Source: Paraburkholderia lycopersici (GTDB lineage Bacteria > Pseudomonadota > Gammaproteobacteria > Burkholderiales > Burkholderiaceae). From it: a stretch of DNA of 64,000 nt. The position numbers were made by a program, and so were the translations under genes. The notes under the pieces are model-generated. The model was not told where the DNA came from and did not search any database. It was given only the letters and a program-made list of their open reading frames with translations. Shown here one piece after another: positions 1-12,400 of this stretch. The stretch spans positions 46,758-110,757 of the forward strand of contig NZ_FMYQ01000028.1 of NCBI RefSeq assembly GCF_900096975.1. The letters run 5' to 3'. The number at the start of each line of letters is the position of its first letter. Position 1 is the first letter of the stretch.

Positions 1-2
1 CG

Positions 3-65
3 GACGCTGTCGCGAACGTCCGCGCGCAAGCCGCGCCGGCGTCTGTCCGCATCGTGAATCCGTAG
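3..65 (+). CDS. C-terminal tail of an unidentified protein (partial)
   Basis: The frame starting at base 3 reads 20 codons to a TAG at 63-65 and ends 21 bases before the next start codon. The residues look codon-biased like neighbouring genes, but too little is present to recognise a family. It could be non-coding. If real, it is transcribed into the alpha/beta hydrolase gene. Confidence 0.3.
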   Translation, partial: DAVANVRAQAAPASVRIVNP

Positions 66-86
66 TTCGAAACCGGAGAGCTTCTG

Positions 87-911
87 ATGAGCACCTTCAC
101 TACCCGCGATGGCACGTCGATCTACTACAAGGACTGGGGCAGCGGCAAGCCCGTCGTCTTCAGCCACGGCTGGCCGCTTACCGCCGATGCCTGGGACGCC
201 CAAATGCTCTTTCTCGTGCAAAAGGGCTTTCGCACGATCGCGCACGACCGCCGCGGCCATGGCCGCTCGGACCAGCCCGCCAAAGGCAACGACATGGACA
301 CCTGGGCCGACGATCTCGCCGATCTGCTCGACAAGCTCGACGTGAAAGACGCCACGCTCGTCGGCCACTCCACAGGCGGCGGCGAAGTCGCGCACTATAT
401 CGGCCGTCACGGCACGAAGCGCGTGTCGGGCGCGGTGCTGATCGGCGCGGTGCCGCCCGTCATGATCAAAAGCGAAAAGAATCCGGGCGGCTTGCCGAGG
501 GACGTGTTCGACGGCATCCGCAAGGGCGTGATCGACGATCGCTCGCAGTTCTTCAAGGACCTCGCCGTGCCGTTCTATGGCTTCAACCGCAGCGGCGCGA
601 AGGTTTCGCAGGGCACGATCGACTCGTTCTGGCTGCAGGGCATGGCCGGCGGCATCCTCGCGCTTCATGAGTGCGTGCACGAGTTCTCCGAAGTCGACTA
701 CACGGAAGACCTGAAGAAGATCGACGTGCCCACGCTGATCCTGCACGGCGACGACGACCAGATCGTGCCGATCGACGACTCGGGCAAGCTCTCCGCGAAG
801 ATCGTCAAGGACGCGACGCTCAAGATTTACCCGGGCGGCCCGCACGGCATGTGCACGACGATGGCCGACCAGGTCAACGCCGATCTGCTCGCATTCCTGA
901 ACCGCAAGTAA
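87..911 (+). CDS. Alpha/beta hydrolase (non-heme chloroperoxidase/esterase type)
   Basis: This 274-residue protein has the full alpha/beta hydrolase layout. An oxyanion HGWP motif lies at residues 28-31 and a nucleophile elbow GHSTGG has Ser95. An acid-loop Asp falls in HGDDDQIVP near residue 224, with a catalytic His253 in GGPHGMC. The family resemblance is to cofactor-free haloperoxidases, most of which act in vivo as esterases or lactonases, so the physiological substrate is unknown. There is no signal peptide, so it should be cytoplasmic. A GGAGAG ribosome binding site lies 6 bases before the ATG. The next genes are on the opposite strand. Confidence 0.85.
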   Translation: MSTFTTRDGTSIYYKDWGSGKPVVFSHGWPLTADAWDAQMLFLVQKGFRTIAHDRRGHGRSDQPAKGNDMDTWADDLADLLDKLDVKDATLVGHSTGGGEVAHYIGRHGTKRVSGAVLIGAVPPVMIKSEKNPGGLPRDVFDGIRKGVIDDRSQFFKDLAVPFYGFNRSGAKVSQGTIDSFWLQGMAGGILALHECVHEFSEVDYTEDLKKIDVPTLILHGDDDQIVPIDDSGKLSAKIVKDATLKIYPGGPHGMCTTMADQVNADLLAFLNRK

Positions 912-932
912 CGCGGCTTGCGGCGTGCCCGC

Positions 933-1181
933 TCAATGCGAGCACGCCTGCAACGCCTCGACGTACCGGGTTTGCCATGCCGGGTCTTGCCCGAACTCCG
1001 CGAGATCCGCGTGCAGATCGCTGGCATACGCCGCCATGCAGGCGCGGCTGTTCGCTTCCACGGCGCGCGGCATCACGAGGATCGACGCAGTCACACCGCC
1101 CACCACGAGCGCGGTGATTGCGAGGCCGATCACCCAGCGCCACCCGTCCCCTTCCGCGCTTTTCAGCGCCGCTTCGTTCAT
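933..1181 (-). CDS. Small single-span membrane protein
   Basis: An 82-residue ORF whose ATG at 1181 is preceded by AAAGGAG with 9 bases of spacing. Residues about 14-38 form one hydrophobic segment. The rest is a short, probably periplasmic, tail containing two cysteines (ACMAAY and LQACSH). No family is recognised. It lies 60 bases downstream of the marR gene on the same strand, and its own copy of the putative MarR operator covers the region just before the ribosome binding site. It is therefore probably a target of that repressor. A role in envelope stress or efflux would be a guess. Confidence 0.6.
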   Translation of the reverse strand: MNEAALKSAEGDGWRWVIGLAITALVVGGVTASILVMPRAVEANSRACMAAYASDLHADLAEFGQDPAWQTRYVEALQACSH

Positions 1182-1196
1182 CGCATTTCTCCTTTT

Positions 1197-1212
1197 GATT
1201 AGCAAGACAATC
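1197..1212. promoter_or_regulatory. Putative MarR operator, copy 1
   Basis: GATTAGCAAGACAATC, 16 bases before the start codon of the small membrane protein. It matches 14 of 16 bases with copy 2 upstream of marR. The two sites are the only such pair seen around these genes. Confidence 0.5.
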
Positions 1213-1241
1213 ATTAGGGCGTTAAAAAAGGCGCGAACGCC

Positions 1242-1658
1242 TCAAGCCAGTCCTTTGCGTATCTTGCGCATGCCCGTAACCGTCGATTCGAACAGATCCG
1301 GGCCCACCTGCGCACGCAGGCGCCGCGCGATATCGGCGCTCGCACCGTTGATCGGGCCGTCGAGCGCCGCACCGTCCGCCGTGGGAAAGAGCCCCCATTC
1401 CCGACCGTCGGCGTCGCCCTGGCGGCGCTCCAGCAAGCCCTTGTCGCACAGGCCGTCGACGAGGCGCGTGGCCGTGGGCCGCGCAATGCCGAGCGTCTGC
1501 GCGACATCGCTCGCGAGGCACCCCGGTTTCGCGAGCACGACGCGCAGCACGAAACCCTGCGCGGGCGTGAGGCCGAACGGCGCGTAGACGGCGGTCCATT
1601 CGCGCTCGACGAGACGCGCGAGCGCCGCCGAATTGAAGTAAAGGCAGTGATCGAACAT
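1242..1658 (-). CDS. MarR-family transcriptional regulator
   Basis: A 138-residue winged-helix protein of the MarR family. It has an N-terminal dimerisation helix, the recognition region ASDVAQTLGIARPTATRLVDGL, and a beta-wing around KGLLERRQGDADGREW. MarR proteins bind palindromes as dimers and release on binding small phenolic or oxidative ligands. The start at 1658 (MFDHCLYF) is chosen because it aligns with the usual MarR N-terminus. The upstream in-frame codons would run through the operator-like repeat at 1680-1695. It probably represses itself and the small membrane protein downstream. Confidence 0.85.
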   Translation of the reverse strand: MFDHCLYFNSAALARLVEREWTAVYAPFGLTPAQGFVLRVVLAKPGCLASDVAQTLGIARPTATRLVDGLCDKGLLERRQGDADGREWGLFPTADGAALDGPINGASADIARRLRAQVGPDLFESTVTGMRKIRKGLA

Positions 1659-1679
1659 GGAGCGATGAGACCACGAATT

Positions 1680-1695
1680 GATTAGCAAAGCAATC
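1680..1695. promoter_or_regulatory. Putative MarR operator, copy 2
   Basis: GATTAGCAAAGCAATC, an imperfect dyad 22 bases upstream of the marR start codon. It repeats the site at 1197-1212 with two differences, fitting autoregulation. Confidence 0.5.
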
Positions 1696-2153
1696 GTATT
1701 GGCGAACTTCTACGCCAATCGGTCCATCGGGCCAGCCTCGATCGTCTTCTCACGGCCAGGAAAATCCCCAAAAACCGGGTTGCAACCGGCAAAACTCTTC
1801 TATAAGACTGGCCGATTCACCCACCGTTTTACAAGGGTCTTTGCCAGCTTGACAAATAATCAGGGGCACGAGCACCAAAACGCGTGCGGCACGCCGGCAT
1901 CGCCGCCAATGCCCCGCCAAGCCTTGTACGGCGGGGCTCCGACGCGGAAACGTTTTCGGCACATAGCCACCGGATCGGGGAAAAAGAGCCGACTTCGGGG
2001 CCAATCCGATTCGCGCAACGGCATTCCATGATATGAAATTCATGGACAGTTGGGCCCCGGTCCGCCTCGAATTCAGGCAAAATTGCGGTGTTACGCCGAC
2101 TGCGTGCAGCCGGTGGTGTTACCACCCCGTTTTTGGATCCCGCCAAGAAGCCG
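1696..2153. other. Intergenic region upstream of icd
   Basis: About 460 bases between the divergent marR and icd genes. It must contain the icd promoter. A TTGACA hexamer occurs at 1849 but no convincing -10 follows at 16-18 bases. No coding region or RNA gene is seen. Confidence 0.4.
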
Positions 2154-4397
<2,244 letters not shown>

Positions 4398-4448
4398 GTG
4401 CTGGAACCCTTCCCCGCGCGTCGCGCGGGGAACGTCGCTCCGCAAATG

Positions 4449-4482
4449 AATCGAGCCTCCCATGGGAGGCTCGATTTTTTTT
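4449..4482 (+). terminator. Intrinsic terminator of icd, shared with convergent ilvD
   Basis: A perfect 14-bp inverted repeat (AATCGAGCCTCCCA / TGGGAGGCTCGATT) is followed by a run of T on the + strand. The dyad can also serve ilvD, which converges from the right. Confidence 0.9.
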
Positions 4483-4544
4483 GCCCTACGCGGTTTGTCC
4501 GGCTTCGTCGAGACGAGCCTGGCGGCCCGCCCCGCGCGTCAGGC

Positions 4545-6404
4545 TCAGTCGTCCAGCAGCGAGAGGTCGCGCACGGCGCCCTTGTCGGCCGACATCACGA
4601 GCTTCGCATAGGCCTTGAGCGCCGCCGACACCTTGCGCGGACGCGCCTTCGCCGGCTTCCAGCCCCTGGCGTTCTGCTCTTCGCGGCGGCGCGCCAGCTC
4701 CTCGTCGGAGACCAGCACGTTGATCGTGCGGTTGGGAATGTCGATGCGGATCTTGTCGCCGTCGCGCACGAGGCCGATCGCGCCGCCCGCCGCCGCTTCG
4801 GGCGAGCAGTGGCCGATCGAGAGGCCCGAGGTGCCGCCGGAGAAACGGCCGTCGGTCAGCAGCGCGCACGCCTTGCCGAGCCCCTTCGACTTGATGTAGC
4901 TCGTCGGGTAGAGCATTTCCTGCATGCCGGGACCGCCGCGCGGACCCTCGTAGCGCACGATCACCACGTCGCCGGCCTTGACCTTGTCGGCGAGGATGTT
5001 TTCCACGGCCTCGTCCTGCGATTCGGTCACGTGAGCCGTACCCTCGAACACGAGGATGCTGTCGTCCACGCCTGCCGTCTTCACCACACAGCCATTGAGC
5101 GCGATATTGCCCGTCAGCACGGCAAGCCCGCCCTCTTTCGAGAACGCGTGCTCATAGGAGCGAATGCAGCCTTCTGCGCGGTCCGAGTCGAGGTCCGGCC
5201 AGCGCGTGTTCTGGCTGAACGCCACCTGCGAGGGAATGCCGGCGGGACCCGCCATGTAGAACGTCTTCACGGCTTCGTCCTGCGTGCGCGTGATGTCCCA
5301 CTGCTCCAGCGCTTCCTTGAGCGTCGGCGCGTGCACGGTGGGCACGTCGGTATGCAGCTTGCCCGCGCGCTCCAGTTCGCCGAGGATCGCCATGATGCCG
5401 CCCGCGCGGTGCACGTCCTCGATGTGATACTTGTTCGTGTTCGGCGCGACCTTGCACAGCTGCGGTACGACGCGCGAAAGACGGTCGATGTCGCCCATTG
5501 TGAAGTCGATGCCCGCTTCCTGCGCAATGGCCAGCAAGTGCAGGATGGTGTTGGTCGAGCCGCCCATCGCGATGTCGAGCGTCATGGCGTTTTCGAACGC
5601 CTTGAAGCCCACCGAGCGCGGTAGCACGCGTTCGTCTTCCTGCTCGTAATACTGGCGGGCCAGTTCCACGATGCGCCGGCCCGCGCGCCTGAAGAGCTGC
5701 TCGCGGTCCGCGTGCGTGGCGACCACCGTGCCGTTGCCGGGCAGCGAGAGGCCCAGCGCCTCGGTCAGGCAGTTCATGGAGTTGGCCGTGAACATGCCCG
5801 AGCACGACCCGCAGGTCGGGCAGGCGGAGCGCTCCACTTCGGCCACTTCGGCGTCGGAGTACTTGCTGTCGGCCGCGATCACCATGGCGTCGATCAGGTC
5901 GAGCTTCTTGACCTCGATGGCCTTGGTGACGGGGTTCGCGAGACGCGTCTTGCCCGCTTCCATCGGGCCGCCCGAGACGAAAATCACCGGAATGTTCAGG
6001 CGCATGGCGGCCATGAGCATGCCAGGGGTGATCTTGTCGCAGTTCGAGATGCAGACCATGGCGTCGGCGCAGTGCGCGTTGACCATGTATTCGACCGAAT
6101 CCGCAATGATGTCGCGGCTCGGCAGCGAATAGAGCATGCCGTCGTGGCCCATGGCAATGCCGTCATCCACGGCGATCGTGTTGAATTCCTTGGCCACGCC
6201 GCCGGCGGCTTCGATTTCGCGCGCAACGAGCTGACCGAGGTCTTTCAGGTGCACATGGCCTGGCACGAACTGGGTGAACGAATTGACGACCGCGATGATC
6301 GGCTTGGCAAAGTCTTCGTCTTTCATGCCGGTGGCGCGCCACAGGGAGCGCGCACCCGCCATGTTGCGGCCGGCGGTGGAGGTTTTGGAACGGTATGCGG
6401 GCAT
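4545..6404 (-). CDS. ilvD: Dihydroxy-acid dehydratase
   Basis: 619 residues, full length for IlvD/Edd family dehydratases. It converts 2,3-dihydroxy-3-methylbutanoate or -pentanoate to the 2-keto acids, the third common step of valine and isoleucine synthesis. The N-terminus MPAYRSKTSTAGRNMAGARSL, the cluster region CISNCDKITPGM (Cys122) and CPTCGSCSGMFTANSMN carry the iron-sulphur cysteines of the [4Fe-4S] class. The C-terminal GRFSGGTSGLSIGHCSPEAA block is present. It is monocistronic here and convergent with icd. Another isoleucine gene, ilvA, starts at the far right of the window but is not linked to it. Confidence 0.97.
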   Translation of the reverse strand: MPAYRSKTSTAGRNMAGARSLWRATGMKDEDFAKPIIAVVNSFTQFVPGHVHLKDLGQLVAREIEAAGGVAKEFNTIAVDDGIAMGHDGMLYSLPSRDIIADSVEYMVNAHCADAMVCISNCDKITPGMLMAAMRLNIPVIFVSGGPMEAGKTRLANPVTKAIEVKKLDLIDAMVIAADSKYSDAEVAEVERSACPTCGSCSGMFTANSMNCLTEALGLSLPGNGTVVATHADREQLFRRAGRRIVELARQYYEQEDERVLPRSVGFKAFENAMTLDIAMGGSTNTILHLLAIAQEAGIDFTMGDIDRLSRVVPQLCKVAPNTNKYHIEDVHRAGGIMAILGELERAGKLHTDVPTVHAPTLKEALEQWDITRTQDEAVKTFYMAGPAGIPSQVAFSQNTRWPDLDSDRAEGCIRSYEHAFSKEGGLAVLTGNIALNGCVVKTAGVDDSILVFEGTAHVTESQDEAVENILADKVKAGDVVIVRYEGPRGGPGMQEMLYPTSYIKSKGLGKACALLTDGRFSGGTSGLSIGHCSPEAAAGGAIGLVRDGDKIRIDIPNRTINVLVSDEELARRREEQNARGWKPAKARPRKVSAALKAYAKLVMSADKGAVRDLSLLDD

Positions 6405-6669
6405 TTGTGCTTGAGAAGAAAAATCGCGGAAAGGAAGCGGGCCACGGGAATAACGGCCCCACGCGCGCCCTTGCGAACAACCTCTTGAGCTGCGGCTCTG
6501 GGCAAACCCGGTAATTATCCCACAGGCATGGGGGCCGCGCGCTGCGCGGCGGGGCCTGCGCCCGCCTCCCTCCGGACGGAACGCGCGCTGCCCCAGGGTT
6601 GCCGGACCTTGCCGAAAGCGCGCGCCTGCACCAATACTCTCTCGTCAGACTCGCGTGACGGAGCGCCCC

Positions 6670-8058
6670 ATGCCCATGCGGAACATCAAGCACGTAGTCG
6701 TCGTGATGTTCGAAAACCGGTCGTTCGATACGATGCTCGGCGGCCTCTATGCAAACGGCGCCGGCCCCGCGCATTTCCTGCCCGCCGAGAGCGCGCAACG
6801 GCCGTTCGACGGGCTGAAAGCGGGCTTGTGCAATCCCACCAGAGCGGGCGGCACGATTGCCGCGACCACGCCGGCATCCACGGCCACGCTGCCCGATCCC
6901 GACCCGCAGGAAACGTTCGCGAACGTGCGCATTCAATTGCTCGGCAACGCGCAAGGCGCCGTGCCCATGTCGGGCTTCGTGCAAGACTACGAAACGACCT
7001 CGACGACGGACGCAAGCCAGGTCATGCAGTGCCACAGCCCCGATCAGCTAAAGGTGCTCTCGACGCTCGCGCGCGCCTACGCCGTCTCGGACGCCTGGTT
7101 CGCCTCCGTGCCGAGCCAGACCTGGCCGAACCGCGCGTTCGCCCACGCAGGCACGTCGAACGGCCACGTCGACAACGGCTCACCGCCCGACCCGTTCGAA
7201 TGGAAGGTGCGCACCATCTTCAACGTGCTGAGCGACGTGGGCGCGAGCTGGGCCGTGTACAGCGCTGCGTTCGTCGCGCCGTCGCTCACGCTCACGATGT
7301 TTCTGACGCTTTGGGATGCGAAGTACAAGCCGAACTTCCAGCGCTTCGGCGCGTTCGTCAGCGCCTGCAAGAACAATACGCTGCCGCAGTACTCGTTCAT
7401 CGAGCCGCGCTTTCTGCTCGCCCCCAACGACCAGCACCCGCCGCACGATGTCTACGCGGGCGAAAGCTTTCTCTACGACATCTGGCACGCCGTGAGCACG
7501 TCGCCCGCGTGGCCCGACACGCTGCTCGTCGTCACCTATGACGAGCACGGCGGCACCTACGACCACGTGCTGCCGCCCGCCACCGCCGTACCGCCCGACG
7601 CCGCGAGCAATCCCGGCGACCAGAACTTCGGCTTCGACAGTTTCGGCGTGCGCGTGCCGGTCGTGGTGGTCTCGCCGTATATCGCGCCGGGAACCGTGTT
7701 CCGCTCGCCCGGGGCCACGCCCTACGACCATACGTCGATCCTCGCCACGCTGCGCGACTGGCTCGATATCGCGCCCGCCGCCATGCTGGCGAGCCAGCGC
7801 GTGGCGGCGGCGCCCACGCTGGCCCCGCTGCTCACGCTCGACACGCCGCGCACCGACCTGCCGGCCATCGCCGCGCCGCCGGCCTCGGGCTTCATCGCGA
7901 CGAATCTCGCCCGCCCGCTCAACGATCTGCAAAAGAGCCTCGTGAGCGGCACCGCGCGGCGCTCGGGCCTCGACCCGGCCGCCACGGTCGATTCGATGCC
8001 GACCCGCCAGCACGCGGTGGACTTCTTCAACAGGATGTTGTCGTCGCCGCAGCCCTGA
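6670..8058 (+). CDS. Phospholipase C/acid phosphatase (AcpA)-type phosphoesterase
   Basis: 462 residues of the phosphoesterase superfamily that includes phosphatidylcholine-specific phospholipase C and AcpA. Visible metal/active-site blocks are VVVMFENRSFDTMLGGL at the N-terminus, YDEHGGTYDHVLPP in the middle, and SPYIAPGTVF with YDHTSILATLRDW towards the end. It probably hydrolyses phosphate mono- or diesters. The ATG at 6670 has GGAG 6 bases upstream. A GTG at 6655 would add only five residues. Unlike secreted relatives, the protein starts directly with the catalytic strand and shows no signal peptide, so it looks cytoplasmic or has lost its leader. A lipoprotein relative lies at 29.6 kb. 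Confidence 0.85.
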   Translation: MPMRNIKHVVVVMFENRSFDTMLGGLYANGAGPAHFLPAESAQRPFDGLKAGLCNPTRAGGTIAATTPASTATLPDPDPQETFANVRIQLLGNAQGAVPMSGFVQDYETTSTTDASQVMQCHSPDQLKVLSTLARAYAVSDAWFASVPSQTWPNRAFAHAGTSNGHVDNGSPPDPFEWKVRTIFNVLSDVGASWAVYSAAFVAPSLTLTMFLTLWDAKYKPNFQRFGAFVSACKNNTLPQYSFIEPRFLLAPNDQHPPHDVYAGESFLYDIWHAVSTSPAWPDTLLVVTYDEHGGTYDHVLPPATAVPPDAASNPGDQNFGFDSFGVRVPVVVVSPYIAPGTVFRSPGATPYDHTSILATLRDWLDIAPAAMLASQRVAAAPTLAPLLTLDTPRTDLPAIAAPPASGFIATNLARPLNDLQKSLVSGTARRSGLDPAATVDSMPTRQHAVDFFNRMLSSPQP

Positions 8059-8075
8059 GTGCGCGATGCGCCGCT

Positions 8076-8984
8076 TCAGCCGCCGCAGGCCTCGCCGAGG
8101 CCTGCGTCCGCGATCAGACCGAGCAGCACGTCCGAAAACGCATTCGCGGCGAGCGTGGTCGATGCGCGCCGCCGCGTGAGCAACGCGACGGTGCGTTGCG
8201 GCAGCGCCGGGATCACCGGCAGCGCAACGAGCCCGCGATGCTCGCGCAATACCGCCGAAGGCAGCAGCGTAGCGAGCGTGCCGTCCTTCACGAGCTTGAG
8301 CACCGTGCCCACCGAGTTGGCCTGCAGCATCACGCGCGGACTCAACTGGTGCGCGCGGAAGTAGGCGTCGGCGAAGCGGCGCACCACGAAGTCGGAGCTC
8401 AGCAGCGCGAGCGGCATCGTCTCGAGCTGCCGCGCGGCGACCTCGGCGCGACGGCGCGCAAGCGGATGGCGCGTAGCCACGAGCAGCCCCATCTGCTCGC
8501 CGAAGAGCGGGCGCACCTCGATTTCGTCGGAGCGCACGTCGGTAAAGCCGATACCGAGATCGAGTTCGTCGCGTTCGAGCCCGCCTTCGATATCTTCTAG
8601 CGGCCGCTCGCTCACTTCGAGCGCGATGGCCGGGTACGCCTCGCGAAAGCGCCGCAGCGCGGGCCCGACCAGATATTCGGCGAAAGTGGGCGTGTAGGCG
8701 AGCCGCAGCAGGCCACGCGTGAGGCCACGCACCTCGTGCAGCGCGCGCTTGCCCGCGTCGAGCAGCGCGAGCGCCTCGCGCGCGTGCTCGATGTATACGC
8801 GGCCGAATTCCGTGAGGCTGATGGCGCGACCGCTACGGTCGAACAGCGCGCCGCCGAGATCGTTTTCCAGCTGGCGGATTTGCTGCGAGAGCGCCGGTTG
8901 CGAGACGTGCAGCACTTCGGCTGCGCGCGTGAAATTCTTCAACTCCGCCACGGTGAGCACGTAGCGTATCGAGCGAAGCGTCAA
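8076..8984 (-). CDS. LysR-family regulator, CynR-like
   Basis: 302 residues with an N-terminal winged HTH (LKNFTRAAEVLHVSQPALSQQIRQLENDLGGALFDR) and a LysR substrate-binding domain. The sequence resembles the CynR/CysB-like group. The likely start is a TTG at 8984, since GGGAGG lies 8 bases upstream and the product begins at the canonical TLRSIRYVLTVAEL. An upstream in-frame ATG at 9056 would give an atypical 24-residue extension. The neighbouring divergent region has only a doubtful small ORF, so the target is unknown. Confidence 0.85.
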   Translation of the reverse strand: MTLRSIRYVLTVAELKNFTRAAEVLHVSQPALSQQIRQLENDLGGALFDRSGRAISLTEFGRVYIEHAREALALLDAGKRALHEVRGLTRGLLRLAYTPTFAEYLVGPALRRFREAYPAIALEVSERPLEDIEGGLERDELDLGIGFTDVRSDEIEVRPLFGEQMGLLVATRHPLARRRAEVAARQLETMPLALLSSDFVVRRFADAYFRAHQLSPRVMLQANSVGTVLKLVKDGTLATLLPSAVLREHRGLVALPVIPALPQRTVALLTRRRASTTLAANAFSDVLLGLIADAGLGEACGG

Positions 8985-9188
8985 GGTGGCTGCCTCCCGA
9001 ATGTCTCCGACTGCGCGATTTTTTCCGCGAATTTTTCCATAAGGCGCGCTTATCATGCCGATCCGAATATCGTCTTGGACGACGGCGCGCGGCCTGCGCA
9101 GAATAGCTTCTGATCGGGGCGAGCGAGGCGCGGCGGGCGGGATGCGCCGCGTCGGCCGCCGGGCATCATTCTACCGGGGAGAAAGCGG

Positions 9189-9488
9189 ATGTTCGAGTCG
9201 ATCTCGATGAGCGTGGTGGCCGTGTTCGCGGGCTCGAGCCTGACGTTCCTCCTGGCCATCCTGCTGCCCGAACCCGTCGTGGCCAAAGGCGCGAGCGGCG
9301 GACGCTTTGCCGAACCCGGCAATGCCGATGAAAACGTCGGGCGCGCGAGCCGTGCGCGCACGCGCCGCCTGCGCGCGCTGCAGACGTGGCGCGCCGGCGT
9401 GGGCCCGGCGAGGCGCGCACCCGAAGCGGCGCCGCGCCCACTCAATAGACGTCGCGCAGATAGCGCTTGTCCCGTGCGAGTGCGTTGA
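9189..9488 (+). CDS. Doubtful small membrane ORF
   Basis: A 99-codon frame whose ATG is preceded by GGGGAG at good spacing. The first 45 residues contain one convincing hydrophobic span. The remainder is Arg/Ala-rich and overlaps the 3' end of the nitrate reductase gene on the other strand by 47 bases, as out-of-frame reading of GC-rich DNA often does. Either a short membrane protein or an artefact. Confidence 0.25.
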   Translation: MFESISMSVVAVFAGSSLTFLLAILLPEPVVAKGASGGRFAEPGNADENVGRASRARTRRLRALQTWRAGVGPARRAPEAAPRPLNRRRADSACPVRVR

Positions 9489-12400
9489 CGTAGTCGTGCG
9501 CGGCCTCGTCGCTCAAGCCGCCGTGGCCGCGCGCCACGTCCCTGATCGCCTTGTCCACGTCCTTTGCCATCCGGCTCGCGTCGCCGCACACGTAGAGGTG
9601 CGCGCCTTCCTGCAGCCACGCCCATAGCTGCGCGCCCTGCTCGCGCATGCGGTCCTGCACGTAGACCTTCTCGCTCTGGTCGCGAGAAAACGCCAGGTCG
9701 AGCCGGTCGAGGTGGCCGTCCTTATGCATCTGCTCCAGTTCGTCGCGATAGTAGAAGTCCGTGGCCGCGTGCTGCTCGCCGAAGAAGAGCCAGTTGCGCC
9801 CGCTGTCGCCGCGCGCCCGCCGCTCGTGCAGGAACGCCCGGAACGGCGCCACGCCGGTGCCCGGGCCGATCATGATCATCGGCGTGTCGCCGTTACGGGG
9901 CGGCCGGAAATGCGTGCTCTTCTGCACGAACACGGGCACGCTGCCCGCCTCGGCGCGATCGGCGAGGAACGTCGAGGCCACGCCCTTGCGCTCGCGGCGG
10001 CCGTTGTTGTAGCGCACGGCGGAAACGGTCAGATGCACTTCGCCCGCGTGCGCCTTCGGGCTCGACGAAATCGAATAGAGCCGCGGCTGCAGGCGCTTGA
10101 GCATGGCGAGCAGTTCGGGCGCGGTCACGTCGACGGGGTACTCGTGCAGCACGTCGGCAAGTTGCTGGCCCCAGAGCCAGTTGCGCAGATCGCTCCTGCG
10201 CGATTCGTCGAGCAGGTCTGCCAGCGTGCGCGACGGCGTGCGCGCGGCGATGAAGGCGAGCGCGTCGGGATTGGGGCGAGCGATCTCGTAGTGCTTGCTG
10301 AGCGCCTCGCCGAGGCGCATCTCGCCGTGACCGCTCACGGCAACCGGCGTGTCGGCGGCAAGGCGCGTGAGTCCCAGCAATTCGTCCACGAGCGCCGGGC
10401 AGTTGGTCGGCCACACGCCGAGCGCGTCGCCCGCCTCGTAGTCGAGGCCCGCCTCGCCCGTTGCGAGCGAGAAGTAGCGCGTGTCCTTCGTCGCGCCATT
10501 CATGTTCAGGCGCACGTTCTTCAGGAGCCGTGAAGCGGCCGGGCGCGCCCTCGTCGCCGCGCAGCCGGGCAGCGCTTCGGGAATCGAGCCCCCGGCGGGC
10601 ACCGCGTGCTGCGCCGCGTCGTCCTCCTTGATTCGCGCGACGACACGCTCCAGCCATGCATCGGCCGCCGCCTGGAACCCGGTGTCGCAATCCACGCGCG
10701 TCAGGAGGCGCGTCGCGCCCAGCGCGTCGAGCCGCGCGTCGAGCCGGCGTCCATGCCCGCAGAACTGGTCGTAATTGCGGTCGCCGAATGCGAGCACCGC
10801 AAAGCGCAGCGCCGCGAGACGCGGTGCGTGCTCCGCCGCGAGCGCGCTCCAGAACCCTTCGCCGTTGTCGGGCGCGTCGCCGTCGCCGAACGTGCTCGTC
10901 ATCAGGAGTGCGTACTGTGCCTTTTCGAGGCTCGCGAGCGGGTAGTCGGCCATGCAGGCCGTGCGGATCTCGAAGCCCGACTCCATCAGCTGCGTCGCGT
11001 AGCGCTCGACGAGCGATTCGACGTTGCCCGTTTGCGACGCCCACAGCAGCACGACCTTCGGCCGCGTATGCGCGATGCGCACGCCGTGCGGCGCTTCCCC
11101 GGGCTCTGCCGGCGCGCCGGCCAGCGAGACGGCGCGTGCGGCAGGCGCGGGCTCGCCGCGACTGAAGAGACCCGCGAGCAGACCGTCGAGCCAGACGCGC
11201 GTGCCGACGGACAACGGCGCATGCGCGGGCAGCATCGGCACGCCGACGGTTTCGCCCGCCCTCGAAGCGCGCAGGCCGCCGACAAAACCCGCGAGGTACT
11301 GGCGTTCCATGTCGCCCAGTTGCGGCGCGGCGACGTCGTCGAGACCGAGTAGCGTCGAAAAGGCATCGATACGGGACATGTCGTGTTCCTGAGACGGGTT
11401 GTCGGCTTGCGGCGTGCTCGCCTGCGCTGCGGCAGGCGCATCGGCGGCCTCCGGCGCGCCCGCGTTTTCGCGCGGCGCGGACCCGGAGCCGACGCGCGCG
11501 AGCGCGACCGCGCAAAATTTCAGTTCGGGCTGCTGGGAAACCGGGTCGATTGCGTCGCTCGTGACGGCGTTCACGCAGAGGTCTTCGCCGTACACGTCGT
11601 TCCAGTGCATCGGCGCGAAGCAGTTGCCGGGGCGCACGCGCTCGCTCACCACGGCGGGCAGCACGACGCGGCCGCGGCGCGAACGCACTTCCACACGGTC
11701 CTTCGCGGCGATACCGAGCGCGGCGGCGTCCTCGGGATGAATCTCGACGAAAGGACCGGGATTGAGCTTGTTGAGCATCGGCACCTTGCCGGTCTTCGTC
11801 ATGGTGTGCCACTGATGCTGGAGCCGGCCCGTGTTGAACACCATGGGGAACGTGCCGTCGGGCAACTCGGCCGGCGCGACGTGCGGCCGCGCGAAGAAGA
11901 CGCCTTTGCCGTTGGGCGTGGCGAATGCGATGCGCGGATGCGAGCCGTCGGCGTTCTCCTTGAGCGTCTGGCTCACGCCGTCGTTCAGATAACGCAGCGG
12001 ATGGCGATCGCTCGCCGCCCCGGGCGCGACGGGCCATTGCAGCGGCGTTTCGCGCAGCTTCGCGTGACTTGCGCCGCGCAGATCGTAGCCCGTCTTCGGG
12101 TTCGCGAAGCGCGTGATCTCGTCGAACACTTCGGCGGCGCTGTCGTAGCTGAAGGCGTCGGCGTAGCCCATCCCGCACGCCACGCGCGCGATGATCTGCC
12201 AGTCGGGCAGCGCTTCGCCGGGCGGTTCGACGGCTCGCTGCATGAGCGTCATGTTGCGCTCGGAATTGACCATCACGCCCTCGGCCTCGGCCCAGAGTGC
12301 ACCGGGCAGCAGCACGTCGGCGTACTGATTTGTTTCGGTGTCCAGAAAGGCGTCCTGGGCGATCACGAGCTCGGCGGCCTTCAGACCGGCCACCACGGTC

